Positions 26,457 to 34,882 of a DNA stretch of 63,350 nucleotides are shown one piece after another. The position numbers and the translations under genes are program-made. The notes beneath the pieces were generated by a model. That model did not search any database, had not been told where the DNA came from, and worked only from the letters and a program-made list of their open reading frames with translations. The stretch spans positions 1-63,350 of the forward strand of contig JBKCEW010000144.1 in assembly GCA_046304235.1 (NCBI GenBank), read 5' to 3'. The stretch's first letter is position 1. Every line of letters begins with the position of its first letter. The DNA comes from CANHVK01 sp046304235 (lineage in GTDB: Bacteria; Bacteroidota; Bacteroidia; Flavobacteriales_D; Crocinitomicaceae).

Positions 26457-27071
26457 ATGCCTGGAATAATTGGTAGAAAAGTCGGAATGACTAGCATCTA
26501 TAGTGCCGAGGGTAAGGCAACGCCATGCACAGTCATAGAAGCTGGTCCTTGTGTCGTAACTCAGTTAAAGACACAAGAAAGAGATGGTTACGACGCAGTT
26601 CAATTAGGATTTGGAGAGCGTAAAGAGAACCGTACTCCTAACGCGCTTAAAGGTCATTTCAAAAAAGCAAACACAACTCCAAAATCTAAGTTGGCGGAGT
26701 TCAAAGGTTTTGATGGATTGAATTTAGGTGATGTTGTAAATGTTGAAATCTTCGAAGAAGGTGAATACGTTGGTGTTATTGGAACATCAAAAGGAAAAGG
26801 TTTCCAAGGGGTTGTTAAAAGACACAATTTTGGCGGTGTAGGTCAAGCTACTCACGGTCAGCACAACCGTCTTCGTGCTCCTGGTTCTATTGGTGCATGT
26901 TCTTATCCTGCGAGAGTTTTCAAAGGAACTAGAATGGCTGGTCAAACTGGTAACAAAAGAGTATCAACTGAGAACTTAGAAGTATTAAAAGTTCTTGCTG
27001 ACAAAAATTTAATTGTAGTGAAAGGATCGGTTCCTGGAGCTAAAGGTTCAACAGTATTAATAGCGAAGTAA
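26457..27071 (+). CDS. rplC: 50S ribosomal protein L3
   Basis: Early-assembly 23S rRNA-binding protein near the peptidyl-transferase centre. 204 residues; starts MPGIIGRKVGMTSIY and contains the loop segment KGKGFQGVVKRHNFGGVGQATHG with the conserved Gln-Ala-Thr-His-Gly site. Its stop codon and the rplD start share one base (TAATG), giving tight coupling. Confidence 0.98.
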   Translation: MPGIIGRKVGMTSIYSAEGKATPCTVIEAGPCVVTQLKTQERDGYDAVQLGFGERKENRTPNALKGHFKKANTTPKSKLAEFKGFDGLNLGDVVNVEIFEEGEYVGVIGTSKGKGFQGVVKRHNFGGVGQATHGQHNRLRAPGSIGACSYPARVFKGTRMAGQTGNKRVSTENLEVLKVLADKNLIVVKGSVPGAKGSTVLIAK

Positions 27072-27697
27072 TGGAAGTAAAAGTAATTGACCAAAATGGA
27101 AAAGCTACTTCTAAAACGGTAGCATTATCTGATGCAATCTTTGGTATTGAGCCAAATGATCATGCAATTTATCTTGATGTTAAGCAACACTTAGCTAATA
27201 AGCGTCAGGGTACACACAAAACAAAAGAAAGAAACGAAATTGCTGGTTCTACAAGAAAGATTAAAAAACAAAAGGGAACTGGTGGTGCACGTGCTGGTAG
27301 CATTAAATCTGGTACTATCGTAGGTGGTGGTCGTATTTTCGGTCCTCGTCCTAGAAATTACCATTTTAAATTAAACATCAAATTAAAGCGATTAGCTAGA
27401 AAATCTGCATTTGCTTATAAGGCAAAAAATGATTCTTTAATCGTTTTAGAAGATTTAAATTTTGATGCAATCAAAACTAAAAGCTTCATTTCTTTAATTA
27501 ACAATTTAGAATTGGCAAATGATAAAGTACTATTTATTTTGGGATCACAAAATGATAATGTATATTTGTCTTCTAGAAACTTGAAAAGAGTTAAGGTTGT
27601 AACTGCTGATTCGGTTAATACATATGATGTATTGAACGCGAAGAAAATAGTTATGGCTCAAAGCTCTATTGAAGTTATTGAAAAAATTCTTAACTAA
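27071..27697 (+). CDS. rplD: 50S ribosomal protein L4
   Basis: L4 lines the nascent-peptide exit tunnel with its extended loop. 208 residues. The loop is recognisable as KKQKGTGGARAGSIKSGTIVGGGRIFGPRPRNYH (quoted here only as positions about 69-102, key residues GTGGAR and GPRPR). In E. coli L4 is the autogenous repressor of the S10 operon; no such leader is seen upstream of rpsJ here, where transcription runs in from fusA. It overlaps rplC by one base. Confidence 0.98.
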   Translation: MEVKVIDQNGKATSKTVALSDAIFGIEPNDHAIYLDVKQHLANKRQGTHKTKERNEIAGSTRKIKKQKGTGGARAGSIKSGTIVGGGRIFGPRPRNYHFKLNIKLKRLARKSAFAYKAKNDSLIVLEDLNFDAIKTKSFISLINNLELANDKVLFILGSQNDNVYLSSRNLKRVKVVTADSVNTYDVLNAKKIVMAQSSIEVIEKILN

Positions 27698-27703
27698 TAT
27701 TAA

Positions 27704-28003
27704 GTGATGAATAGTATTATTAAAAAACCTCTTATCACTGAAAAGGCGTCTGTTGCGATGGAAACTCGTAACAGATTTACTTTCTTAGTAGAAAGATCAG
27801 CTAATAAGGTAGAGATAAGAAAGGCTGTCGAAAAAATGTATGGTGTTTCAATTACTGAAGTACGTACACAAACCTATGGCGGCGGAAAATCCTCTGTTAA
27901 ACACACTAACAAAGGTATCGTTGTGCAACCTAATAATCCTTGGAAAAAGGCTATTGTAACAGTTGCAGATGGAGAAACGATTGATTTGTATAACAACATT
28001 TAA
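27704..28003 (+). CDS. rplW: 50S ribosomal protein L23
   Basis: Tunnel-exit protein and docking site for trigger factor and SRP. 99 residues. The N-terminal IIKKPLITEKASVAMETRN and the KVEIRKAVEKMYGVSITEVRT segment are the family hallmark. It lies six bases after rplD and nine before rplB, in standard S10 order. Confidence 0.98.
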   Translation: MMNSIIKKPLITEKASVAMETRNRFTFLVERSANKVEIRKAVEKMYGVSITEVRTQTYGGGKSSVKHTNKGIVVQPNNPWKKAIVTVADGETIDLYNNI

Positions 28004-28012
28004 GAATTAGAA

Positions 28013-28837
28013 ATGGGTCTTAAGAAATTCAAGCCTGTAACTCCAGGGCAAAGACACAAGGTTAACAGTACATTCTCTGAAATTACAGCTGATGCACCTG
28101 AAAAGTCATTAGTTGCAAAGAAGAAGAAGTCTGGTGGCCGTAACAATGACGGTAGAATGACCATGAGATATTTAGGAGGTGGTCACAAACAAAGATACCG
28201 TGTAATTGACTTTAAAAGAGAAAAGCAAGACATTCCTGCTACGGTTAAAACTATCGAATACGATCCAAACCGTACAGCACGTATCGCTTTACTTTATTAT
28301 GCTGATGGTGAGAAAAGATATATTCTTGCACCAGAAGGCTTAAAAGTAGGTGATACTGTAATTTCTGGAAAATCTGCAACTCCGAATGTAGGTAACGCAA
28401 TGTTTTTGAGTGATGTTCCTCTTGGAACTGTTATACATAACATTGAATTACAACCTGGTAAAGGTGGTGCTATTGCAAGAGGTGCTGGTACTTATGCTCA
28501 ATTGAATGCTCGTGATGGTCGTTTCGCAATTATTAAATTACCTTCTGGTGAAACTAGAATGATTTTGGTAACGTGTATGGCGACTATTGGTTCAGTTTCA
28601 AACTCAGAACACAGTTTAGTTGTTTCTGGTAAAGCTGGACGTTCTAGATGGTTAGGTAGAAGACCACGTGTACGTGGAGTAGTTATGAACCCTGTGGATC
28701 ACCCGATGGGAGGTGGTGAAGGTAGAAATGCCGGAGGTCATCCAAGATCACGTAAAGGTTTACCTGCTAAGGGTTACAAGACTCGTTCTAAAACCAAATA
28801 TTCAGAAAAGTATATCATTGAGAGAAGAAAGAAATAG
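28013..28837 (+). CDS. rplB: 50S ribosomal protein L2
   Basis: Conserved large-subunit protein needed for subunit joining and peptidyl transferase assembly. 274 residues, normal length. It contains SGGRNNDGRMTMRYLGGGHKQRYR near residue 40 and the C-terminal VVMNPVDHPMGGGEGR with the conserved His implicated in peptidyl-transferase function. Ends with a basic tail. Confidence 0.98.
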   Translation: MGLKKFKPVTPGQRHKVNSTFSEITADAPEKSLVAKKKKSGGRNNDGRMTMRYLGGGHKQRYRVIDFKREKQDIPATVKTIEYDPNRTARIALLYYADGEKRYILAPEGLKVGDTVISGKSATPNVGNAMFLSDVPLGTVIHNIELQPGKGGAIARGAGTYAQLNARDGRFAIIKLPSGETRMILVTCMATIGSVSNSEHSLVVSGKAGRSRWLGRRPRVRGVVMNPVDHPMGGGEGRNAGGHPRSRKGLPAKGYKTRSKTKYSEKYIIERRKK

Positions 28838-28843
28838 TACGTT

Positions 28844-29122
28844 ATGAGTAGATCGTTAAAAAAACCACCATTTGTTCATTACAAATTATTCAAAAGAGTG
28901 GAAGAAGCACAAGCTTCTAATAGTAAAGCGGTGATCAAGACTTGGTCAAGAGCTTCTACAATTACTCCTGATTTTGTAGGATTAACAGTGGCTGTACACA
29001 ATGGGAATAAGTTTATTCCTGTTTTCGTAACTGAGAACATGGTAGGACACAAGTTAGGTGAGTTTTCACCAACTCGTAACTTCCGTGGTCATGGTGCAGA
29101 TAAGAAAAATAAGAAAAGATAG
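28844..29122 (+). CDS. rpsS: 30S ribosomal protein S19
   Basis: Head protein that forms a complex with S13 near the A site. 92 residues, starting MSRSLKKPPFVHYKLFKRVEE and containing the diagnostic TWSRASTITPDFVGLTVAVHNGNKFIPVFVTE region and GHKLGEFSPTR. It is six bases after rplB. Confidence 0.98.
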   Translation: MSRSLKKPPFVHYKLFKRVEEAQASNSKAVIKTWSRASTITPDFVGLTVAVHNGNKFIPVFVTENMVGHKLGEFSPTRNFRGHGADKKNKKR

Positions 29123-29141
29123 TTTTTAAAATAGTAGTGAC

Positions 29142-29537
29142 ATGGGCGCTAGAAAAAGATTAAGAGCTGAACAATTAAAGGAGGTTAAAGGCAACACGGC
29201 TATAGCTAGTTTGAAAGCCTCTCCAATTGCTCCAAGAAAAATGAGATTAGTTGCAGATCTTATTAGAGGAGTAGAAGTAAATAAAGCTCTAAATATATTG
29301 CAACATAATTCAAAATTTGCTTCTAAGAGTCTTGAGAAGTTATTGCGTTCAGCAATCGCTAATTGGGAACAAAAAAATGAGGGTAAAAGTATTGAAGATG
29401 AAAATTTAGTTGTAACTTCTATCCAAGTGGATAGTGCAGCTATGATGAAGAGAATTCAAACTGCACCTCAAGGTAGAGCACATAGAGTTAGAAAAAGATC
29501 GAACCACGTTACCATTATCATTGATGGTGCTAAATAA
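29142..29537 (+). CDS. rplV: 50S ribosomal protein L22
   Basis: Protein whose extended hairpin lines the exit tunnel opposite L4. 131 residues. SPIAPRKMRLVADLIRG and the hairpin region AAMMKRIQTAPQGRAHRVRKRSNHVTIIID are typical. The tunnel loop is intact, with no macrolide-resistance-type insertion that I can see. Confidence 0.98.
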   Translation: MGARKRLRAEQLKEVKGNTAIASLKASPIAPRKMRLVADLIRGVEVNKALNILQHNSKFASKSLEKLLRSAIANWEQKNEGKSIEDENLVVTSIQVDSAAMMKRIQTAPQGRAHRVRKRSNHVTIIIDGAK

Positions 29538-29547
29538 GTAATAGAAC

Positions 29548-30276
29548 ATGGGACAAAAGACAAATCCAATTGGTAATAGATTAGGTTTCATCCACGGATG
29601 GGAATCTAATTGGTATGGAGGAAGTGAGTACAAAGATAAAATCGTTGAAGACGATAAAATCCGTAAGTACTTATTTACTCGTTTATCAAGAGCTAGTATT
29701 TCAAAAATTATTATTGAAAGAACGTTGAAGCTTGTAACCGTTACTATTAATACAGCACGTCCAGGTGTGATTATTGGTAAAGGTGGTCAAGAGGTTGATA
29801 AACTTAAAGAAGAATTAAAGAAATTGACGAAAAAAGAGATTCAAATCAATATTTTCGAGGTTAAACGTCCTGAATTGGATGCTCGTTTAGTAGCTGATGG
29901 AATCGCTCGTCAAATTGAAGCTCGTATTTCTTTCCGTCGTGCAATCAAGATGGCTATTGGTTCAACGATGCGTATGGGAGCTGAAGGTATAAAAGTTAAA
30001 ATATCAGGTCGTCTTAATGGTGCTGAAATGGCACGTACTGAGATGTACAAGGATGGACGTACTCCGTTACATACGTTCAGAGCTGATATTGATTATGCAG
30101 TTTCAGAAGCTCACACGACTTATGGTAGAATTGGCATCAAAGTTTGGATCTGTAAAGGTGAAGTTTTCGGAAAAAGAGATTTATCTCCAAATATCGGAAT
30201 GGCAGCTGCAGGATCTAAAGGTGCTTCCTCACAAGCTCCAGGTCGTAAACCAGCACCTAAAAGAAAGAAAAAGTAA
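29548..30276 (+). CDS. rpsC: 30S ribosomal protein S3
   Basis: mRNA-entry protein with helicase role. 242 residues. The start is MGQKTNPIGNRLGFIHGWESNWYGG. The KH domain carries RPGVIIGKGGQEVDKLKEEL, and the C-terminal domain has KVWICKGEVFGKRD. A basic Lys/Pro-rich tail closes the protein. It follows rplV by ten bases. Confidence 0.98.
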   Translation: MGQKTNPIGNRLGFIHGWESNWYGGSEYKDKIVEDDKIRKYLFTRLSRASISKIIIERTLKLVTVTINTARPGVIIGKGGQEVDKLKEELKKLTKKEIQINIFEVKRPELDARLVADGIARQIEARISFRRAIKMAIGSTMRMGAEGIKVKISGRLNGAEMARTEMYKDGRTPLHTFRADIDYAVSEAHTTYGRIGIKVWICKGEVFGKRDLSPNIGMAAAGSKGASSQAPGRKPAPKRKKK

Positions 30277-30298
30277 TTGATTTAAAACATTAATTAAG

Positions 30299-30727
30299 AT
30301 GTTACAACCAAAAAGAACCAAATTTAGAAGAGTACAAAAAGGACGTAATCGTGGTGAAGCACAAAGAGGTAGCACTATCGCTTTCGGATCTTTTGGACTT
30401 AAAACATTGGAACCAGCATGGATTACTTCAAGACAAATCGAAGCTTCTCGTATCGCTGTAACTCGTTACATGAAAAGAGAGGGTCAGGTTTGGATTAGAA
30501 TTTTCCCTGATAAGCCTGTTACCTCTAAACCTGCGGAAGTTCGTATGGGTAAAGGTAAAGGTGCTCCTAGCCACTGGGTTGCTGTTGTTAAACCAGGTAG
30601 AATTTTGTTTGAAGCAGATGGAGTTCCTTACGAAATTGCTAAGGAAGCTTTACGTTTGGCAGCACAAAAATTGCCTGTTAAATGTAAATTCATCGTTCGT
30701 AACGATTATGTTGTACCAGGTAAATAA
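30299..30727 (+). CDS. rplP: 50S ribosomal protein L16
   Basis: Protein that organises the A-site region of 23S rRNA. 142 residues, a few longer than the commonest 136-140. It begins MLQPKRTKFRRVQKGRNRG and contains FGLKTLEPAWITSRQIEASRIA and the GKGKGAPSHWVAVVKPGRILFE segment with the conserved Gly-rich loop. Confidence 0.98.
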   Translation: MLQPKRTKFRRVQKGRNRGEAQRGSTIAFGSFGLKTLEPAWITSRQIEASRIAVTRYMKREGQVWIRIFPDKPVTSKPAEVRMGKGKGAPSHWVAVVKPGRILFEADGVPYEIAKEALRLAAQKLPVKCKFIVRNDYVVPGK

Positions 30728-30735
30728 GAAATAAA

Positions 30736-30930
30736 ATGAAGCAACAAGATATTTTGAAGTTATCAGACGCAGATTTAAGAAATCAAGTGTCTACTTTAGA
30801 AGATAAAATCGCAAGATTAAAATTATCTCACAAAGTAACTCCGATTGAAAATCCACTTCAGATTCGTTCAGTGAGAAAAACAATCGCTCGTTTGAAAACA
30901 GAATTGACAAAAAGAGCAACGCAAGCTTAA
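30736..30930 (+). CDS. rpmC: 50S ribosomal protein L29
   Basis: Small helical protein at the tunnel exit next to L23. 64 residues in two helices: KQQDILKLSDADLRNQVSTL and the second ending LKTELTKRA, with the typical PLQIRSVRKTIARLKTE. A 6-bp hairpin (GCAAGC and GCTTGC, 30921-30937) overlaps its stop codon. Confidence 0.97.
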   Translation: MKQQDILKLSDADLRNQVSTLEDKIARLKLSHKVTPIENPLQIRSVRKTIARLKTELTKRATQA

Positions 30931-30937
30931 GGCTTGC
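30921..30937 (+). other. Small hairpin over the rpmC stop codon
   Basis: GCAAGC (30921-30926) and GCTTGC (30932-30937) pair around five bases that include the rpmC TAA. There is no T-run, so it is not a terminator. It could influence processing or coupling to rpsQ, or be chance. Confidence 0.35.
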
Positions 30938-30958
30938 TTAATTTGAAATTAGCTTAAA

Positions 30959-31216
30959 ATGGAAAAGCGTAATTTAAGAAAAGAAAGAATTGGTGTTGTT
31001 ACTAGTAGCAAAATGGAGAAATCTATTGTTGTTTCTGTAGAAAGAAAAGTAAAACATCCAAAGTATGGTAAATTCGTTAAAAATACTACTAAATTTGTAG
31101 CCCACGATGAGAATAATGACTGTAACGAAGGCGATACAGTTAAAATCATGGAGACGAGACCATTGTCTAAAAACAAGAATTGGAGATTAGTAGAAATAGT
31201 AGAAAGAGCTAAATAA
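30959..31216 (+). CDS. rpsQ: 30S ribosomal protein S17
   Basis: Primary 16S rRNA-binding OB-fold protein of 85 residues. Family-typical segments are RKERIGVVTSSKMEKSIVVSVERKVKHPKYGKF and DTVKIMETRPLSKNKNWRLVEIVE. It follows rpmC after 28 bases, a gap that holds a small hairpin. Confidence 0.98.
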   Translation: MEKRNLRKERIGVVTSSKMEKSIVVSVERKVKHPKYGKFVKNTTKFVAHDENNDCNEGDTVKIMETRPLSKNKNWRLVEIVERAK

Positions 31217-31225
31217 TCCTATAGA

Positions 31226-31594
31226 ATGATACAACAGGAATCAAGACTTTCAGTAGCAGATAACTCCGGTGCAAAAGAGGTGTTATGTATCCGCGTTTTA
31301 GGCGGTACTAAACGACGTTATGCATCCGTTGGAGATAAAATCGTAGTTGCTGTAAAGAGCGCAACGCCCTCTGGTGCCGTTAAGAAAGGTCAGGTAGCCA
31401 AGGCAGTAATTGTAAGAACTAAAAAAGAAGTACGAAGAGCTGATGGCTCTTACATCCGTTTCGATGATAACGCTGTAGTTATCTTGAATCAGGCAGGTGA
31501 AATGAGAGGTACTCGTATTTTTGGACCAGTAGCACGTGAGCTTCGCGAGAACAATTTCATGAAAATTGTTTCTCTTGCTCCTGAAGTACTTTAA
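31226..31594 (+). CDS. rplN: 50S ribosomal protein L14
   Basis: Interface protein contacting S12 and h14, target of RsfS-type silencing. 122 residues with the canonical start MIQQESRLSVADNSGAKEVLCIRVLGG, and the segments KKEVRRADGSYIRFDDNAVVI and GTRIFGPVARELRE. Standard spc order. Confidence 0.98.
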   Translation: MIQQESRLSVADNSGAKEVLCIRVLGGTKRRYASVGDKIVVAVKSATPSGAVKKGQVAKAVIVRTKKEVRRADGSYIRFDDNAVVILNQAGEMRGTRIFGPVARELRENNFMKIVSLAPEVL

Positions 31595-31608
31595 AATTTG
31601 TGGAAGTT

Positions 31609-31926
31609 ATGTTAAAGAAATTACACATTAAAGTTGGAGACACTGTTAAGGTACTTAGTGGTGAATCTCGTGGACAAGAGGGTAAAATTCTTGTTATTGA
31701 CAAGAAGAAAAACCGTGCAACTGTAGAAGGACTTAATGTTGTTAAGCGTCATGCTAAACCAAGTGCTTCTAATCCTCAGGGAGGAATTGTTGAAAAAGAG
31801 GCTGGAATTCATATTTCCAACCTAATGGTCGTTCATAATGGTACAGCTTCAAGAGTTGGACGTAAATTGGACGGAGCAGGTAAGTTAGTTCGTTATTCAA
31901 AAAAGTCAGGGGAGGAAATTAAGTAA
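31609..31926 (+). CDS. rplX: 50S ribosomal protein L24
   Basis: Assembly initiator for the large subunit, KOW-domain protein. I start at the ATG at 31609 (MLKKLHIKVGDTVKVLSGESRG, 105 residues); a GTG three codons upstream is also in frame but less likely. The KOW motif is GDTVKVLSGESRGQEGKIL, then NVVKRHAKPSASNPQGGIVEKEAGIHISNLMV. The TAATG junction overlaps rplE by one base. Confidence 0.97.
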   Translation: MLKKLHIKVGDTVKVLSGESRGQEGKILVIDKKKNRATVEGLNVVKRHAKPSASNPQGGIVEKEAGIHISNLMVVHNGTASRVGRKLDGAGKLVRYSKKSGEEIK

Positions 31927-32477
31927 TGAGTTATACACCAAGACTAAAGGAAAAGTATGCACAGGAAATTATTCCTGCACTTACTGAAAAATTTGGGTAC
32001 AAAACCATTATGCGTGTACCTAAGTTAAATAAAATTGTACTAAGCCAGGGAGTTGGAGATGCAGTTGCTGATAAAAAATTAGTTGATAATGCTGTTGCAG
32101 ATTTAACTAAGATTGCTGGTCAGAAAGCAATAGCTACTATATCTAAAAAAGATATATCAAACTTTAAATTACGTAAAGGAATGCCTGTAGGTACTAAAGT
32201 TACTTTACGTGGCGAGAAAATGTATGATTTCTTAGATAGATTTATTTCTGTTGCTTTACCAAGAACTAGAGACTTTAGGGGAATAAATCCTAAAGGTTTT
32301 GATGGAAGAGGTAACTATAATTTAGGAATCAAAGAACATATCATTTTCCCTGAAATTGATATTGATAAAGTTAGTAGAATTATGGGTATGGATATTACGT
32401 TTGTAACTTCAGCTCAAAATGATGAAGAAGCAAAAGCACTATTAGATGCATTTGGTTTTCCATTTATCAAAAAGTAA
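31926..32477 (+). CDS. rplE: 50S ribosomal protein L5
   Basis: Central protuberance protein that binds 5S rRNA and the P-site tRNA. 183 residues; contains VPKLNKIVLSQGVGDAV, the GTKVTLRGEKMYDFLDR loop segment, and RDFRGINPKGFDGRGNYNLGIKEHIIFPEI. All are canonical. Confidence 0.98.
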   Translation: MSYTPRLKEKYAQEIIPALTEKFGYKTIMRVPKLNKIVLSQGVGDAVADKKLVDNAVADLTKIAGQKAIATISKKDISNFKLRKGMPVGTKVTLRGEKMYDFLDRFISVALPRTRDFRGINPKGFDGRGNYNLGIKEHIIFPEIDIDKVSRIMGMDITFVTSAQNDEEAKALLDAFGFPFIKK

Positions 32478-32482
32478 TCAAG

Positions 32483-32797
32483 ATGGCTAAAGAATCAATG
32501 AAAGCGCGTGAGCGCAAAAGAGAAAGAATGGTAGCTAGAGATGCTAGTAAAAGAGCTGCTCTTACTGCTATTTTGAAATCTTCTAGTACTGAAGATACAG
32601 TTCAAGATGCAAAATGGGATGCTATGATGGCAATTCAAAAATTACCAGCAAATGGTTCTAAAGTACGTCTTCACAACCGTTGTGGTTTGACAGGTCGTCC
32701 TAGAGGATATATGAGACAATTTGGTATCTCAAGGGTTACTTTCCGTGAGATGGCTTTGGCTGGTAAAATCCCAGGTGTTAAAAAATCAAGTTGGTAA
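32483..32797 (+). CDS. rpsN: 30S ribosomal protein S14, long zinc-free form
   Basis: Head protein of the small subunit. 104 residues, without the CxxC zinc-ribbon pairs (only one Cys, in HNRCGLTGRPRGYMRQFGISR). Flavobacterial S14 as I remember it is about 89 residues; here there are about 15 extra residues around positions 27-50 (AILKSSSTEDTVQDAKWDAM), where the E. coli long form also has its insert. The start MAKESMKARERKRERM is canonical. Confidence 0.96.
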   Translation: MAKESMKARERKRERMVARDASKRAALTAILKSSSTEDTVQDAKWDAMMAIQKLPANGSKVRLHNRCGLTGRPRGYMRQFGISRVTFREMALAGKIPGVKKSSW

Positions 32798-32816
32798 ACC
32801 ACACATAAGGAAAAAG

Positions 32817-33215
32817 ATGAATACAGATCCAATTGCAGATTTCTTGACTCGAATTAGAAATGCGAGTAATGCTCGTTTAAAAATGGTAGAAATTCCAGGT
32901 TCTAATATTAAGAGAGCTATGACTCAAATTTTATTTGACCAAGGTTATATTTCAAATTATAAATTCGAGGAAGATGATAAACAAGGTGTAATTAAAATTG
33001 CACTTAAGTACAATCAGTCAACAAAAACTCCAGCTATAACTAAAATTGAACGTGCATCACGTCCAGGTTTACGTAAGTATAGTGGAGCCTCTGAAATGCC
33101 TAGAGTTTTAAACGGATTAGGTATTGCTATTGTTTCTACTTCTAATGGAGTAGTGACTGATAAAGAAGCTAGAAAAAACAACGTAGGGGGAGAAGTTCTT
33201 TGCTACGTGTATTAA
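32817..33215 (+). CDS. rpsH: 30S ribosomal protein S8
   Basis: Central-domain 16S rRNA-binding protein and, in E. coli, the spc-operon repressor. The correct start is the ATG at 32817 (MNTDPIADFLTRIRNASNA, 132 residues); the open frame upstream overlaps rpsN and is not coding. One of the few genes here with an SD-like AAGGA, about six bases before the ATG. C-terminal GVVTDKEARKNNVGGEVLCYVY is diagnostic. Confidence 0.98.
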   Translation: MNTDPIADFLTRIRNASNARLKMVEIPGSNIKRAMTQILFDQGYISNYKFEEDDKQGVIKIALKYNQSTKTPAITKIERASRPGLRKYSGASEMPRVLNGLGIAIVSTSNGVVTDKEARKNNVGGEVLCYVY

Positions 33216-33233
33216 TTAAAACATAGTTATAAA

Positions 33234-33788
33234 ATGTCAAGGATAGGTAAATCCCCGATTACAATCCCGAGTGGAGTAGAAGTAAAAGTTGACGGAAATA
33301 TTATTTCTGTTAAAGGTTCTAAAGGTACTTTGACTCAAGAATTTGATTCTTCAATCACAGTATCTATTGAGGACAATGTTATAACTTTTAACCGCGAATC
33401 AGATGCGCCGCAACATAGAGCTAAACATGGTTTATACCGTGCTTTGGTTAATAACATGATTGTTGGTGTTTCGGAAGGGTACAAGAAGGAAATGGAAATT
33501 GTTGGTGTTGGTTATCGTGCTACAGCTACTGGTCAAACTTTAGAATTAGCATTAGGTTTTTCACATCAAATTATAATGGAACTTCCTTCTGAGATTAAGG
33601 TATCTGCAGAAACCCTAAAGGGTAAAGCACCTGTTGTAACGCTAGAGTCATACGACAAGCAGTTAGTAGGTCAAGTAGCAGCCAAAATTCGTTCCCTTCG
33701 TAAGCCTGAGCCATATAAAGGTAAAGGTATCCGATTTGTTGGTGAAGATATTAGAAGAAAGGCTGGTAAGTCTGCAGGTAAAAAATAA
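33234..33788 (+). CDS. rplF: 50S ribosomal protein L6
   Basis: Protein near the sarcin-ricin loop and elongation factor site. 184 residues; MSRIGKSPITIPSGVEV start, ALGFSHQIIMELPSEIKVSAE, and the C-terminal IRSLRKPEPYKGKGIRFVGEDIRRKAGKS, all family hallmarks. Confidence 0.98.
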   Translation: MSRIGKSPITIPSGVEVKVDGNIISVKGSKGTLTQEFDSSITVSIEDNVITFNRESDAPQHRAKHGLYRALVNNMIVGVSEGYKKEMEIVGVGYRATATGQTLELALGFSHQIIMELPSEIKVSAETLKGKAPVVTLESYDKQLVGQVAAKIRSLRKPEPYKGKGIRFVGEDIRRKAGKSAGKK

Positions 33789-33800
33789 TTAAATTATATC

Positions 33801-34154
33801 ATGGCATTTAGTAAAATAAATAGAAGAGCTAAGATTAAAAGAAGAATCAGAAAAAAAGTTTCTGGTTCTGCTCAATTACCTCGTTTAACTGTATTCCGTA
33901 GTAACAAGCAAATTTATGCTCAGTTAATTGATGATTCTAACGGTGTTACTTTAGTTTCTGCTAGTTCTTACAAAAATGACGCTGCTCATTCTGGAAATAA
34001 AATTGAGCAAGCAGCAGTTGTTGGTAAATTAGTTGCTGAAAAAGCAGTTAAAGCAGGAATCGAAAAAGTTGTTTTCGATAGAAATGGATATTTATATCAC
34101 GGAAGAGTAAAATCATTAGCTGACTCTGCAAGAGAAGGCGGACTTAAATTTTAA
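33801..34154 (+). CDS. rplR: 50S ribosomal protein L18
   Basis: 5S rRNA-binding protein. 117 residues. LPRLTVFRSNKQIYAQLIDD and the C-terminal VVFDRNGYLYHGRVKSLADSAREGGLKF are diagnostic. It is followed after three bases by rpsE. Confidence 0.98.
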   Translation: MAFSKINRRAKIKRRIRKKVSGSAQLPRLTVFRSNKQIYAQLIDDSNGVTLVSASSYKNDAAHSGNKIEQAAVVGKLVAEKAVKAGIEKVVFDRNGYLYHGRVKSLADSAREGGLKF

Positions 34155-34157
34155 ACG

Positions 34158-34676
34158 ATGGCAACAAATAACGTAAATAGAGTTAAATCTACAGAAGCTG
34201 AATTAAAAGACAAGTTAGTAGCTGTTAACCGTGTTACTAAAGTAACAAAAGGTGGGCGTACTTTCAGTTTTTCAGCAATTGTAGTTGTTGGTGATGAGAA
34301 CGGAATCGTTGGTCATGGATTAGGTAAGGCTAAAGAAGTAACAGAAGCAATTACTAAAGGTATCGATGATGCAAAGAAAAACTTGATCCGTGTTCCTATT
34401 TTAAAAGGAACAGTTCCTCATGCACAAAAAGGTAAATTCGGTGGTGCAGAGGTTCTACTTAAGCCAGCGACACCAGGTACTGGTGTAATTGCAGGTGGTG
34501 CAATGCGTGCTGTATTAGAAAGTGTTGGTGTTCATAATGTATTAGCAAAATCTCAAGGTTCTTCTAACCCTCATAATGTCATCAAGGCAACTATGGATGC
34601 TTTAGGAAACATGAGAGATGCTATTACTGTGGCAAGACAACGTGGTATTACTTTAGATAAAGTGTTTAACGGTTAA
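34158..34676 (+). CDS. rpsE: 30S ribosomal protein S5
   Basis: Decoding-fidelity protein at the mRNA entry, 172 residues. The double-stranded RNA-binding N-terminal domain has GRTFSFSAIVVVGDENGIVGHGLGKAKEVTEAI, and the C-terminal domain has GVHNVLAKSQGSSNPHNVIKATMDAL. No ram-type change can be judged. Confidence 0.98.
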   Translation: MATNNVNRVKSTEAELKDKLVAVNRVTKVTKGGRTFSFSAIVVVGDENGIVGHGLGKAKEVTEAITKGIDDAKKNLIRVPILKGTVPHAQKGKFGGAEVLLKPATPGTGVIAGGAMRAVLESVGVHNVLAKSQGSSNPHNVIKATMDALGNMRDAITVARQRGITLDKVFNG

Positions 34677-34685
34677 AATTTTATT

Positions 34686-34862
34686 ATGGCGACAATTAAA
34701 ATTAAGCAAGTAAGAAGTGCTATTAAACGTCCTGCTGTACAGAAAGCAACTGTTAAGGCTTTAGGACTTAAGAAAATAAACCAAGTTGTTGAGCATGAAG
34801 CTACACCTCAAATTCTTGGTATGGTTAAAAAAGTACAACATCTTATAGAGGTTGTTGAGTAG
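34686..34862 (+). CDS. rpmD: 50S ribosomal protein L30
   Basis: Short gene translated by hand: 58 residues, MATIKIKQVRSAIKRPAVQK at the start, followed by a helix with LGLKKINQVVEHEATPQILGMV. This is the compact bacterial L30. It lies between rpsE (9 bases) and rplO (20 bases), exactly where the spc operon carries it. Confidence 0.97.
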   Translation: MATIKIKQVRSAIKRPAVQKATVKALGLKKINQVVEHEATPQILGMVKKVQHLIEVVE

Positions 34863-34882
34863 AATCTTTAAATCGAATTAAA

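Noticed and set aside
30017..30280. Second plus-strand open frame inside rpsC
   Set aside because: Alternative frame of a conserved r-protein gene; no independent support.
32721..32816. N-terminal extension of rpsH overlapping rpsN
   Set aside because: It overlaps rpsN in another frame; S8 begins at MNTDPIADF.
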